DNA of 64,000 nt from assembly GCA_900110015.1 (NCBI GenBank), contig FOCD01000001.1:558001-622000 (forward strand). The letters run 5' to 3'. How positions within the stretch are numbered: the stretch's first letter is position 1; every line of letters begins with the position of its first letter. The notes beneath the pieces are model-generated. The model saw only the letters and a program-made list of their open reading frames with translations, was not told the origin of the DNA and made no database searches. A program made the position numbers and the translations under genes. This stretch comes from Terribacillus saccharophilus (lineage in GTDB: Bacteria > Bacillota > Bacilli > Bacillales > Amphibacillaceae). Shown one piece after another: positions 43,243 through 52,449 of this stretch.

Positions 43243-44754
43243 ATGTCGACTGGCAAGCATGAATCTTATTGGATTGAAACAAGCGCTTTTCCGAACTATG
43301 AGAAGCTGCAAGAGGATACGGAAACAGAGGTTTGTGTAGTCGGCGGAGGAATTGCAGGTATTACGACTGCTTATTTACTTACAAAGAAGGGCTATAAAGT
43401 CACTTTAATTGAGGCATTAAAACTTGGTCACGGTACAACAGGTTATACGACTGCCAAACTGACAGCTCAGCATGACTTAATTTATGATCAACTGATTAGT
43501 AAATTCGGTGAAGAAACTGCCCGGATCCACTATGAAGCAGCAATGGAAACAATCGATTTTGTTAGGGAAACAGAAAAAGAATTGCAAGCAGATTTTCAAT
43601 TAAGTGTTGAGCCTGCCTACGTCTTCACTGACGAAGAGAAAAACGTAAGCCAAATTGAAAAGGAATGGAAAGCATATGAGAAGCTTGGAATACCAGGAGC
43701 TTTGGAAGATGAAATAGCTTTACCGGTTTCTGTACAAAAAGCAGTAAGAATGGATTATCAGGCACAATTCCATCCGCTTCTTTTCCTTCAAGCAATGGCA
43801 GAGTATATCAGCGCGCATGGAGGCCGTATCTACGAAGATACCCGTGCAGAGACGATTGAAGAAGGTGAACCAGCTACGGTTAAGCTGAAGGATGGTGGAA
43901 GTGTAACAGCTAAGCATGTGGTAATAGCCACTCACTTCCCATTTTATGATTTCAAAGGAGCTTACTTTGCACGTTTGGATGTTGCTCGATCTTACATTGT
44001 TGCAGGTAAAAGTCCACGTGATTACCCAGGCGGCATGTACATCTCTATAGATAGCCCATCCAGATCTGTACGAAGTGCCCGGGATAAAAATGGAGATACG
44101 ATATGGCTCATTGGCGGTGACGGACATCGCACTGGTAAAGGAACCAACATGAAGGAGCATTATAGCAATCTTCGTAATTGGGGCCGATCCGAATTTGATA
44201 TAATTGATTTTGATTATAACTGGTCCTCCGAGGACTTTATGAGCTTGGATCAGCTCTTCTATATCGGTCGTATAACGAAACGAACACAAAATCTTTATGT
44301 AGCAACTGCCTTCCGCAAATGGGGAATGTCCGGAGGTATAACAGCAGCTAAGGAAATCACCTCTTTGATTGAAGAAGGCAAAAGCTTGTACAACGATATT
44401 TATGATCCAGCTCGGCAAGATGTTGCAAAAGGAATCGGTTCATTAGCTAAGAACATGGTCGAAGTAAGTAAGGGGCTTGTATCTGGCAAGCTCGAGAAAA
44501 CAGATAAGAGCATTGAAGAGATGGACCGGGGAGAAGCAGGGAAAATACGACAGAACGGAAAACTGGTGGGAATATATAAAGATGATGAAGGTACTGTCCA
44601 TAAAGTAGATACAACATGTACTCATATGGGCTGTGAAGTGCACTGGAATGATGCAGAGACAACCTGGGATTGTCCTTGCCACGGCTCCCGCTTCAGAGCA
44701 AGCGGTGAAGTAATTGAAGGACCAGCAGTAAAAGACTTGAAAAAAGTAGATTAA
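43243..44754 (+). CDS. FAD-dependent oxidoreductase with C-terminal Rieske domain (copy 1)
   Basis: 503 residues. The N-terminal DAO-type flavoprotein (about 1-410) has VVGGGIAGITTAYLL and TTGYTTAKLTAQH, and closes with FRKWGMSGGI. A Rieske [2Fe-2S] domain at about 440-503 has CTHMGCEV and CPCHGSRF. It resembles B. subtilis YhfW. Substrate and partner are unknown. ATG at 43243 after AAAAAGGAG. A close paralogue lies at 45178-46695 in the same direction. Confidence 0.88.
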   Translation: MSTGKHESYWIETSAFPNYEKLQEDTETEVCVVGGGIAGITTAYLLTKKGYKVTLIEALKLGHGTTGYTTAKLTAQHDLIYDQLISKFGEETARIHYEAAMETIDFVRETEKELQADFQLSVEPAYVFTDEEKNVSQIEKEWKAYEKLGIPGALEDEIALPVSVQKAVRMDYQAQFHPLLFLQAMAEYISAHGGRIYEDTRAETIEEGEPATVKLKDGGSVTAKHVVIATHFPFYDFKGAYFARLDVARSYIVAGKSPRDYPGGMYISIDSPSRSVRSARDKNGDTIWLIGGDGHRTGKGTNMKEHYSNLRNWGRSEFDIIDFDYNWSSEDFMSLDQLFYIGRITKRTQNLYVATAFRKWGMSGGITAAKEITSLIEEGKSLYNDIYDPARQDVAKGIGSLAKNMVEVSKGLVSGKLEKTDKSIEEMDRGEAGKIRQNGKLVGIYKDDEGTVHKVDTTCTHMGCEVHWNDAETTWDCPCHGSRFRASGEVIEGPAVKDLKKVD

Positions 44755-44786
44755 AAAAACGCTCGGCTCCTATGCCGGGCGTTTTT
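44753..44786. terminator. Bidirectional terminator
   Basis: AAAAAACGCTCGGC / GCCGGGCGTTTTT stem with one wobble, serving the plus-strand oxidoreductase and the convergent acylphosphatase. Confidence 0.85.
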
Positions 44787-44789
44787 CGT

Positions 44790-45062
44790 TTACCTTATTT
44801 CAAAACGTTTGAAGCCTTGCTGTTTTTCTAAGTATTTCAAATCTACTTGTTTCACTTTTACAAAAGAATTCGGACCTTTGCGAATCTGCTGGATGAATTG
44901 TTCCACTCGGTCAGGATCTCCCTCTGCATCAACTCGGACAGTACCATCTGCTTCGTTTCGAACAAAACCTACTAATTTAAGATTTCGGGCGATTTCTGCA
45001 GCAGAAAGCCGAAAACCGACACCTTGAACTTTTCCGCCAACTACCATCTGTACACATTTCAT
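44790..45062 (-). CDS. acyP: Acylphosphatase
   Basis: 90-residue ferredoxin-like enzyme hydrolysing acyl phosphates. The catalytic Arg is in GKVQGVGFRL and the Asn in FVRNEADGTV. Length is standard for the family. It is a single gene on the minus strand, placed between the two FAD/Rieske paralogues. Whether it serves a dedicated substrate there is unknown. Confidence 0.95.
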   Translation of the reverse strand: MKCVQMVVGGKVQGVGFRLSAAEIARNLKLVGFVRNEADGTVRVDAEGDPDRVEQFIQQIRKGPNSFVKVKQVDLKYLEKQQGFKRFEIR

Positions 45063-45177
45063 CTCTATACCGCCTCCTTGCAGAACGTCTTCCCTGATAG
45101 CGTATACAAAAAACGTCTGATTAACACATCATTTATTTGGCAAAAATGGTGCTATTACAACAGATGGAGTGATAATC

Positions 45178-46695
45178 ATGACACATAATAAAAGCTATTG
45201 GCGGGAGAAGACGGAGATTCCGCAATTTGAATCACTCCGTTACGATACAGAAAGTGACATTGTCATTGTTGGAGGAGGTATAACAGGTGTTGTCACAGGC
45301 TATATGCTAGCCAAAGAAGGTCGGCAGGTCACCATTCTGGAAGCAGACAGTCTATATAGCGGAACTACAGGTTATACGACAGCTAAGCTAACTGCACAGC
45401 ATGGGCTCATTTATGATGAATATATCCAGCATTTTAATACCGACACAGCTAAGACACATTATGAAGCATGCATGGATGCTATAAAGTTTGTCAAAGAGTC
45501 GACCTCTGCGCATAGTATCGACTGTCATCTAACGGAACAGGACGCTTATATCTATACAAAGGAAAAGCAGAACATCACTAAACTAGAAAAGGAATATGAA
45601 GCATATCAGAAGCTCGGAATACAAGGAGAATTGACTGATTCGATTCCGCTTGGCTTTGACATAGAGAAAGCATTGACTATGAAGGGCCAATATCAGTATC
45701 ATCCGTTAAAATTTCTTAATGGTTTGCTGAAAGTGATTCTTGATAATGGAGGCAAGATATACACAGATACTCCAGTAGACACTATCGAAGAAGGACAAAA
45801 TCCTGTTGTCGTTACAAAAAGCGGATTGAAGATAAGCTGTAAAAAGGTAGTCGTCGCTTCTCATTTTCCATTCTACGATGGTAAAGGCTTTTACTTTGCC
45901 AGATTGTATCAGGATAGATCTTACGTTGTAGCTGCCAAACCAAAAACATCCTATCCAGGCGGCATGTATATCAATGCAGATACTCCTTCCCGGTCTATAC
46001 GCAGCATGGAAACAGAAGAGCACGGCACGTTACTTCTCATAGGCGGGGAATCCCACCGTACAGGCAAAGGCCATCCAGAAGAATTATACTACAAGGAACT
46101 AACCGACTTCGCTGCATATATGGGCACAGAGACTCCTATCTATATGTGGTCAGCTCAAGATATCGTCACATTAGACAATCTTCCTTATATAGGACATATC
46201 AGCAAAGGCAACGATAATATCTTTGTCGCAACCGGCTATCGTAAATGGGGAATGACAAGTAGTATCGTTGCAGGCCTTGAAATCAGTTCACTCATCACAG
46301 CAGGAGTCAGCCGATACAAAAATATTTATCAGCCATCGAGGTTTCAGGCTGACCCGGATTTGGGTAGTGTAACTAAGAATGTTATGGAAGTGGCGAAGGA
46401 ATTTGTAATAGGTAAACTGGAACAGCCGTATGAGTATGTCCCTAACCTAAAGCGGGGAGAAGCGACCAAAGTGCGGTTTAATGGTCTGCTGCTTGGTGTG
46501 TATAAGGACGAAAGTGGAGAGATTCACCAAGTCGATACAACTTGTACCCATATGAAATGCGAAGTCAATTGGAATAGTGCCGAATCCAGCTGGGATTGTC
46601 CTTGTCACGGATCACGTTTTTCTGGAACAGGAGAAGTTCTTGAAGGTCCAGCGAAAAAACCACTAAAAAAATTGGATCGTGGGCTGAACAGTTAA
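45178..46695 (+). CDS. FAD-dependent oxidoreductase with C-terminal Rieske domain (copy 2)
   Basis: 505 residues from ATG 45178 (GGAG eight bases upstream; GTG 45169 rejected as it overlaps the ribosome site). The same architecture and motifs as copy 1: VGGGITGVVTGYML, TTGYTTAKLTAQH, SGTGEVLEGPAKK, and Rieske CTHMKCEV/CPCHGSRF. Overall it is clearly paralogous, with many differences, so an old duplication or separate acquisition. Function unknown. Confidence 0.88.
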   Translation: MTHNKSYWREKTEIPQFESLRYDTESDIVIVGGGITGVVTGYMLAKEGRQVTILEADSLYSGTTGYTTAKLTAQHGLIYDEYIQHFNTDTAKTHYEACMDAIKFVKESTSAHSIDCHLTEQDAYIYTKEKQNITKLEKEYEAYQKLGIQGELTDSIPLGFDIEKALTMKGQYQYHPLKFLNGLLKVILDNGGKIYTDTPVDTIEEGQNPVVVTKSGLKISCKKVVVASHFPFYDGKGFYFARLYQDRSYVVAAKPKTSYPGGMYINADTPSRSIRSMETEEHGTLLLIGGESHRTGKGHPEELYYKELTDFAAYMGTETPIYMWSAQDIVTLDNLPYIGHISKGNDNIFVATGYRKWGMTSSIVAGLEISSLITAGVSRYKNIYQPSRFQADPDLGSVTKNVMEVAKEFVIGKLEQPYEYVPNLKRGEATKVRFNGLLLGVYKDESGEIHQVDTTCTHMKCEVNWNSAESSWDCPCHGSRFSGTGEVLEGPAKKPLKKLDRGLNS

Positions 46696-46768
46696 CAACT
46701 TGTTTACACATTCTCAAATCTTCCTTAACATCATATTGTTTTTCATTGCAGCATCGTTAGCATATAAT
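46692..46768 (+). promoter_or_regulatory. Candidate PhoP-box array and promoter of sqdBX
   Basis: TTAACA at 46692, TTTACA at 46703, a degenerate TCAAAT at 46714, TTAACA at 46725 and TTGTTT at 46736 recur every 11 bases. This is the layout of the Bacillus PhoP binding region (TT[ACT]A[CT]A repeats with about five-base gaps). TATAAT at 46763-46768 is the probable -10 element; no good -35 is present, as expected for an activated promoter. Confidence 0.6.
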
Positions 46769-46812
46769 TGTTAACGAACGTACCAAGAAATGTTGATGTC
46801 ACAGGAGGATGA

Positions 46813-47964
<1,152 letters not shown>

Positions 47965-47973
47965 GATAACACA

Positions 47974-49128
47974 TTGAAAATCGTCATTATCACCGAGACA
48001 TTCCTGCCATCGACTGACGGTGTCGTTACCCGGCTCACCGAAGCGATCAAGTACCTGCGCAGCCAGAAGCATGAGGTCGTCGTCATCGCTCCGGATTTAG
48101 GTGTAACTGAATACGAAGGCGCGCTTGTGGAAGGCGTTGGAACGGTAACAATGCCATTTTATCGTTCCAAGAAATTTTCTCTGCCTACAAGACGTATTAA
48201 AACTCTACTTGAGAAGCACAAGCCGGATCTCGTGCATGTGGCAAACCCTGCCTTAGTCGGAGTTTCAGGAATCCATTATGCACATAAGAAAGGACTGCCG
48301 CTTTTGGCATCCTATCATACGCATGTTCCAAAATACCTTGATTACTATAAGTTTTATGAACCTTTGAAACCATTATTCTGGTGGCATTTCCGCCGATTGC
48401 ATAATGCAGCTGATATAAATCTGTGTACGTCTGCTGCTATTAAGCAGGAGCTTGACGAACATGGATTTGAGCGGATGCATGTATTACGCAGAGGTGTCGA
48501 TGTAGAGAAGCGGCATCCAGATTTTCATTCTGAAAGTATGCGTGAGCGGCTTCTGCAGGGTGATCACAGTAAGAAATTGCTCATCTTTGTTGGCAGACTG
48601 GCGATTGAGAAGGAAATCCATAAGATACGTCCATTGCTGGATGAACGGGATGACTTAGCATTAGCTATTATCGGAGACGGTCCAGCACGTAAAGAACTGG
48701 AGAAGATATTTGCGGGGACAAACACGCTGTTCACAGGCTTTCTTCATGGAGAAGAGCTATCCCAGGCGTTTGCTTCTGCTGATGCTTTTCTATTCCCGTC
48801 CATTACCGAGACACTCGGTCTAGTCATACTAGAAGCAATGGCTTCCGGTATTCCTGTTATTGCTGCTAAAAGCGGACCAACTTTGGAGCAAATTGAGGAA
48901 GGCAAGACAGGATTTCTCTTCGAAAATGAAGATGTCGCAAGCATGAGTAAAGCAGTTGGTAAACTCGATGACCTAGAATTAGCAGCTAAAATGAAACAGA
49001 ATGTACGAATAGAAGCTGAGAGACATTCCTGGACGAATGCTTCCAGTGAACTATTTGATTACTATTTAGAGACTATCCAAGCAAGATCCCCCGTATATCA
49101 AGCAGTGCAAAACCCGAGCTCCAGATAA
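47974..49128 (+). CDS. sqdX: Sulfoquinovosyltransferase SqdX-like (GT4)
   Basis: GT-B glycosyltransferase of family 4, 384 residues, TTG start at 47974. N-terminal ITETFLPSTDGVVTRL acceptor region, HTHVPKYL block, VFVGRLAIEK-like donor segment (FVGRLAIEKEI), GDGPARKEL and the C-terminal ETLGLVILEAMASGIPVIAAKSG. Similar proteins transfer sulfoquinovose to diacylglycerol; the adjacency to sqdB makes this the likely job, although diglucosyl transfer is the alternative. The terminator overlaps its stop. Confidence 0.8.
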   Translation: MKIVIITETFLPSTDGVVTRLTEAIKYLRSQKHEVVVIAPDLGVTEYEGALVEGVGTVTMPFYRSKKFSLPTRRIKTLLEKHKPDLVHVANPALVGVSGIHYAHKKGLPLLASYHTHVPKYLDYYKFYEPLKPLFWWHFRRLHNAADINLCTSAAIKQELDEHGFERMHVLRRGVDVEKRHPDFHSESMRERLLQGDHSKKLLIFVGRLAIEKEIHKIRPLLDERDDLALAIIGDGPARKELEKIFAGTNTLFTGFLHGEELSQAFASADAFLFPSITETLGLVILEAMASGIPVIAAKSGPTLEQIEEGKTGFLFENEDVASMSKAVGKLDDLELAAKMKQNVRIEAERHSWTNASSELFDYYLETIQARSPVYQAVQNPSSR

Positions 49129-49144
49129 CGGAGCCGGGTTTTTG
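49109..49144 (+). terminator. Terminator of sqdBX
   Basis: AACCCGAGCTCC / GGAGCCGGGTT stem with one bulge, overlapping the sqdX stop codon, with TTTTTG tail. Confidence 0.85.
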
Positions 49145-49209
49145 CATGTTTAAGCTTTTTAGCATATGGTTAACAATAAGAAAAAGCACACGAAATGAGG
49201 TGCAGCAGC

Positions 49210-49302
49210 ATGAAATTCTTCAAAGGACTGCTAATCGGGATCTTGTTAGCTATACCATTCTGGATAGTGCTGATTTATTTACTTTTCTCCCGAAAAGGTT
49301 GA
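49210..49302 (+). CDS. Small single-helix membrane protein, 30 residues
   Basis: ATG at 49210 preceded by GAGGTG at eight bases; 30 codons to TGA at 49302. A basic start (MKFFKG), one strong hydrophobic helix (LLIGILLAIPFWIVLIYLLF) and a basic end (SRKG). Ribosome site plus membrane pattern are the support. Function unknown. Confidence 0.55.
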   Translation: MKFFKGLLIGILLAIPFWIVLIYLLFSRKG

Positions 49303-49330
49303 AAATTAACAATGAAAGGGAGTAGTCACT

Positions 49331-50302
49331 ATGAAAGCAATCACATTACAAGGTTTCGGCGGAACAGAGAAACTAAAACTGGAAGAAGCCGATAAACCAA
49401 ACATAAAACCAGACGAAATTCTAGTCTCTGTAAAGGCATCAGCAATCAACCGAGCCGATATAGAGAAAAGAAAAGGAAATTATCCATCAAGTGATTTTGA
49501 TCCGATTTTAGGATTGGAAATCGCTGGAATTGTAGAAGAAGCAGGAGCGGAAGCATACGGATGGGAAAAGGGAGACCGTATCTTTGGATTAATACCATCC
49601 GGCGGCTACGCAGAATACGCCGTACTTAACAGCAAGCTAGCAATGCCCATTCCAGAGCATCTAAGCTACGAAGAGGCAGCGGCAGTCCCAGAAGTCTTCT
49701 TGACAGCTTATCAGACGTTACATTGGCTTGGAGAGCTTAAGCAAGGTGAAACAGTCTTGATTCACGCTGGAGCAAGCGGTGTTGGAACAGCTGCTATTCA
49801 AATAGCAAAACAAGCAGGTGCAACAGTTGCCGTTACAGCTGGATCACAGGAAAAACTTGATTTTTGTAAAGAACTCGGTGCTGACATCACAATTAACTAC
49901 AAAGAAGAAGATTTTGCTGAAAGATTAGCAGATACAGGTGCCGATGTTATACTGGATTTCATTGGAGCAACATACTGGGATCAGAATATCAAAACACTCA
50001 AAACCGACGGAAGATTGATTCTAATCGGGTTCCTAGGCGGTACTGAACTGGAAAATGTAAAGATAACGCCGTTGCTTGCAAAACGCTTACATGTGAAAGG
50101 AACATTATTAAGCACAAGAAGCATTAATTACAAAGCCAGGCTGACAGCAGATTTAATTGATAATGTATTGCCATTGTTCGAATCACAAGCAATAAAACCA
50201 ATTGTAGACAAAGTATTTCCGTTAGCAGAAGTCGCAGAAGCACATGATTATATGGAAAGTAATAAGAATACCGGAAAAATCGTGTTACATGTGGCGGATT
50301 AA
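49331..50302 (+). CDS. Quinone oxidoreductase-like zinc-free MDR enzyme
   Basis: 323-residue medium-chain dehydrogenase/reductase of the NADPH:quinone oxidoreductase branch. GroES-like N-terminal domain, then Rossmann motif HAGASGVGTAAIQIAKQAGA near residue 150, followed by TINYKEEDF and VDKVFPLAEVAEAH. Catalytic zinc ligands are absent. ATG after AAAGGGAGTAG. The coding region is A-rich compared with its neighbours. A decayed LysR gene lies downstream on the other strand. Confidence 0.88.
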   Translation: MKAITLQGFGGTEKLKLEEADKPNIKPDEILVSVKASAINRADIEKRKGNYPSSDFDPILGLEIAGIVEEAGAEAYGWEKGDRIFGLIPSGGYAEYAVLNSKLAMPIPEHLSYEEAAAVPEVFLTAYQTLHWLGELKQGETVLIHAGASGVGTAAIQIAKQAGATVAVTAGSQEKLDFCKELGADITINYKEEDFAERLADTGADVILDFIGATYWDQNIKTLKTDGRLILIGFLGGTELENVKITPLLAKRLHVKGTLLSTRSINYKARLTADLIDNVLPLFESQAIKPIVDKVFPLAEVAEAHDYMESNKNTGKIVLHVAD

Positions 50303-50310
50303 CTAATTAT

Positions 50311-50353
50311 AATCAGATTGTGCAGACAACATGCTGCGCAGTCTGATTTTTTA
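50311..50353 (+). terminator. Terminator after the quinone oxidoreductase gene
   Basis: AATCAGATTGTGCAG / CTGCGCAGTCTGATT stem with G-T wobbles and a T tract. Confidence 0.85.
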
Positions 50354-50768
50354 ATTTTGTCTCACTATCTTAAGAATACTTAGTTTTTGAGATATGAAAC
50401 AACGTTTTTCAATTACTTCCGATAATATATATTATGTAAACTAATAAAAATAAAATTATCTAAGAAGTATTCCTGAGCTATTTTTATACCTCTTCTCCTT
50501 CATCTACATATAACAAGTTGCCCTTACTGGTATGAGTGTAATTATCATAATACTATGTCTTCAAACAGCGCGACTGCAACTTTAAATCAACTACTTAGAC
50601 TTATAAATAAATAACTTAATGCTATTATCTATATAAAACTTTATACGAATTTAAGTTCTTTATAATCTCACATCTTTATCAGTTACTGTAGAAACAATTT
50701 CACTACTGGTAAAGCTATGATAATTTGTTCCTGCGTAAAGTATTAGATTTTACAACATTCTCGCAAAT
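50354..50768. other. AT-rich gene-free stretch
   Basis: About 415 bases of AT-rich sequence with no open frame that has a ribosome site, no clear promoter and no repeat that I could find. It borders the LysR remnant, so it may be degraded DNA. Confidence 0.5.
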
Positions 50769-51101
50769 TCATCCGTTGTCTCGATATGTATCCAGTATAT
50801 ATGCCTGAAACTTCTGTACAGCTAGTGATTTAAATCTACCTGGCGTCCATGAAATACCTATAGAGCGCTCAGATCTGGCGTTTTTAAGTAAGAGTTTACA
50901 TAGATATGATTAATCAAGGCCTTCCAGATCAGGCAAGATAGAAATCCCCAATCCTTCAGCAACGAAACCGGCTACAGTTGCGATTTCTTCCCCTTCAAAG
51001 ATAACTTCGAGAGTAAGCTGCACCTGCTGGAACATGTCATCGACAGTATAACGTAGTGCATAACCGGCCTTAGCATAATGAGACGTTCGCTTCAGCTGCA
51101 T
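50769..51101 (-). pseudogene. LysR-family regulator remnant
   Basis: The minus strand encodes the end of a LysR substrate-binding domain: LTLEVIFEGEEIATVAGFVAEG then LGISILPDLEGLD, an in-frame TAA at 50912-50910, then in the same frame KNARSERSIGISWTPGRFKS and a final TGA at 50771-50769. The N-terminal helix-turn-helix and most of the first half are missing. One nonsense codon and a 5' deletion make it a pseudogene. Confidence 0.75.
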
Positions 51102-51141
51102 TACTTAGGAGTTGATGGAGAAACAGATATCTTCCCATACT

Positions 51142-51176
51142 AAAAAAGGGTGAATCACAATGATTTCACCCTTTTG
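51142..51176 (-). terminator. Terminator of the nagZ-namZ operon
   Basis: Minus-strand AAAAGGGTGAAATCA / TGATTCACCCTTTT stem followed by TT; directly downstream of namZ. Confidence 0.85.
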
Positions 51177-51182
51177 AAACAA

Positions 51183-52424
51183 TTACTTATATAGTAAATA
51201 CTCTTTTCGAACCTTCTTAAATTCAGATAGTTCTTTCTGATAAGTTTTCGTGATTTCTGTAACGGATGCTCCTTCAAGTATCATTGTTCTGACCCGATCG
51301 TTTCCAATCAATTTATCGAAGAAATTGTTGGAAAGAAATTCGAAATCGTCTGGATACATGTCATGAATTGTTTTAATAATGTAAAGACCTGTAGTTACCG
51401 CATTGAATTCATCGCGGTCTGTTATATAAATCTCAACACCATGGCTGAGTTTTCCAGCATGCTTTGAAGTTGAAGGTGTAAAGGATGCAGCCCTGAATTT
51501 CACACCTGGCAGACGAAGTGAATTCAATTCTGCTGCAAGATTTGTACTGTTGATATAAGGTGCGCCGATCAGTTCAAACGGCTTGGTTGTTCCACGCCCT
51601 TCTGACAGGTTTGTTCCTTCGATTAAACCAGTTGCAGGATAAACAAATGTTGTGGAAACTGTCGGCATATTTGGTGACGGTAGGACAAATGGAAGTCCTG
51701 TGTCATCGAAATCCATAGACCGCCTCCAACCTTTCATTTTGACGACTTTCAAATCTGCTTTAATATTAAATTCTGTGTTGAAGAAACGAGCAAGCTCTCC
51801 GACTGTCATCCCGTGCTTTGTCGGAATTGGATACATCCCTACAAAGGAAGAGAACTCAGGTTCAAGTACAGGACCATCAACTGAAAGTCCGCCTAGAGGA
51901 TTCGGACGGTCGAGCACGACAATTGGAATGTTGTTTTCTTTTGCTGCTTCCATGGCATAAGCCATCGTGTAGATGTATGTGTAATACCGTGTGCCGACGT
52001 CCTGAATATCAAAGACAAGCACTTCTACGTTTTTAAGCATTTCAGGTGTTGGTTTTCTTGTTTGTCCATAGAGACTGTAAACAGGTAGTCCTGTCTTTTC
52101 GTCAATATAAGATTCAACATACTCCCCTGCCTGAGCATCACCGCGTACGCCATGCTCAGGGCCGAATAAAGCTGTCAGTTCAATATCCGAATCATCATGC
52201 AGCAAATCAACAATGCTGTTCATTTTTGAATCAATACCGGTCGGATTGGTAATTAAGCCAACTTTTTTGCCTTTTAAAAGCTCTTTCTGATCATCTAAAA
52301 GGACCTCAACACCAGGCGTGACTTTATTATCTTTCTTTTTCTTATGGGCAGCAACCTCTTTTTCTGCAGGAAAAGCACTTAAAACAAGCATCAGAATTAT
52401 AACCAGCAACAATCCCCTTTTCAA
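51183..52424 (-). CDS. namZ: Exo-beta-N-acetylmuramidase NamZ (DUF1343)
   Basis: Secreted 413-residue protein with an N-terminal signal peptide (MKRGLLLVIILMLVLSAFPA). The DUF1343 domain spans the rest: GLITNPTGID, LTALFGPEHGVRGDAQAG, YGQTRKPTPEML, FDIQDVGTRYYTYIYTM, DRPNPLGG and GTNLSEGRGTTKPFE. NamZ (YbbC) of B. subtilis removes terminal MurNAc from peptidoglycan glycans. It follows nagZ by 25 bases on one transcript. Confidence 0.9.
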   Translation of the reverse strand: MKRGLLLVIILMLVLSAFPAEKEVAAHKKKKDNKVTPGVEVLLDDQKELLKGKKVGLITNPTGIDSKMNSIVDLLHDDSDIELTALFGPEHGVRGDAQAGEYVESYIDEKTGLPVYSLYGQTRKPTPEMLKNVEVLVFDIQDVGTRYYTYIYTMAYAMEAAKENNIPIVVLDRPNPLGGLSVDGPVLEPEFSSFVGMYPIPTKHGMTVGELARFFNTEFNIKADLKVVKMKGWRRSMDFDDTGLPFVLPSPNMPTVSTTFVYPATGLIEGTNLSEGRGTTKPFELIGAPYINSTNLAAELNSLRLPGVKFRAASFTPSTSKHAGKLSHGVEIYITDRDEFNAVTTGLYIIKTIHDMYPDDFEFLSNNFFDKLIGNDRVRTMILEGASVTEITKTYQKELSEFKKVRKEYLLYK

Positions 52425-52449
52425 TGGAACTCCTCCCCTTTATATAGGA

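Noticed and set aside
43720..44418. Minus-strand frame of 232 codons opposite the FAD/Rieske gene
   Set aside because: Shadow of a well-supported gene; no motif and no ribosome site.
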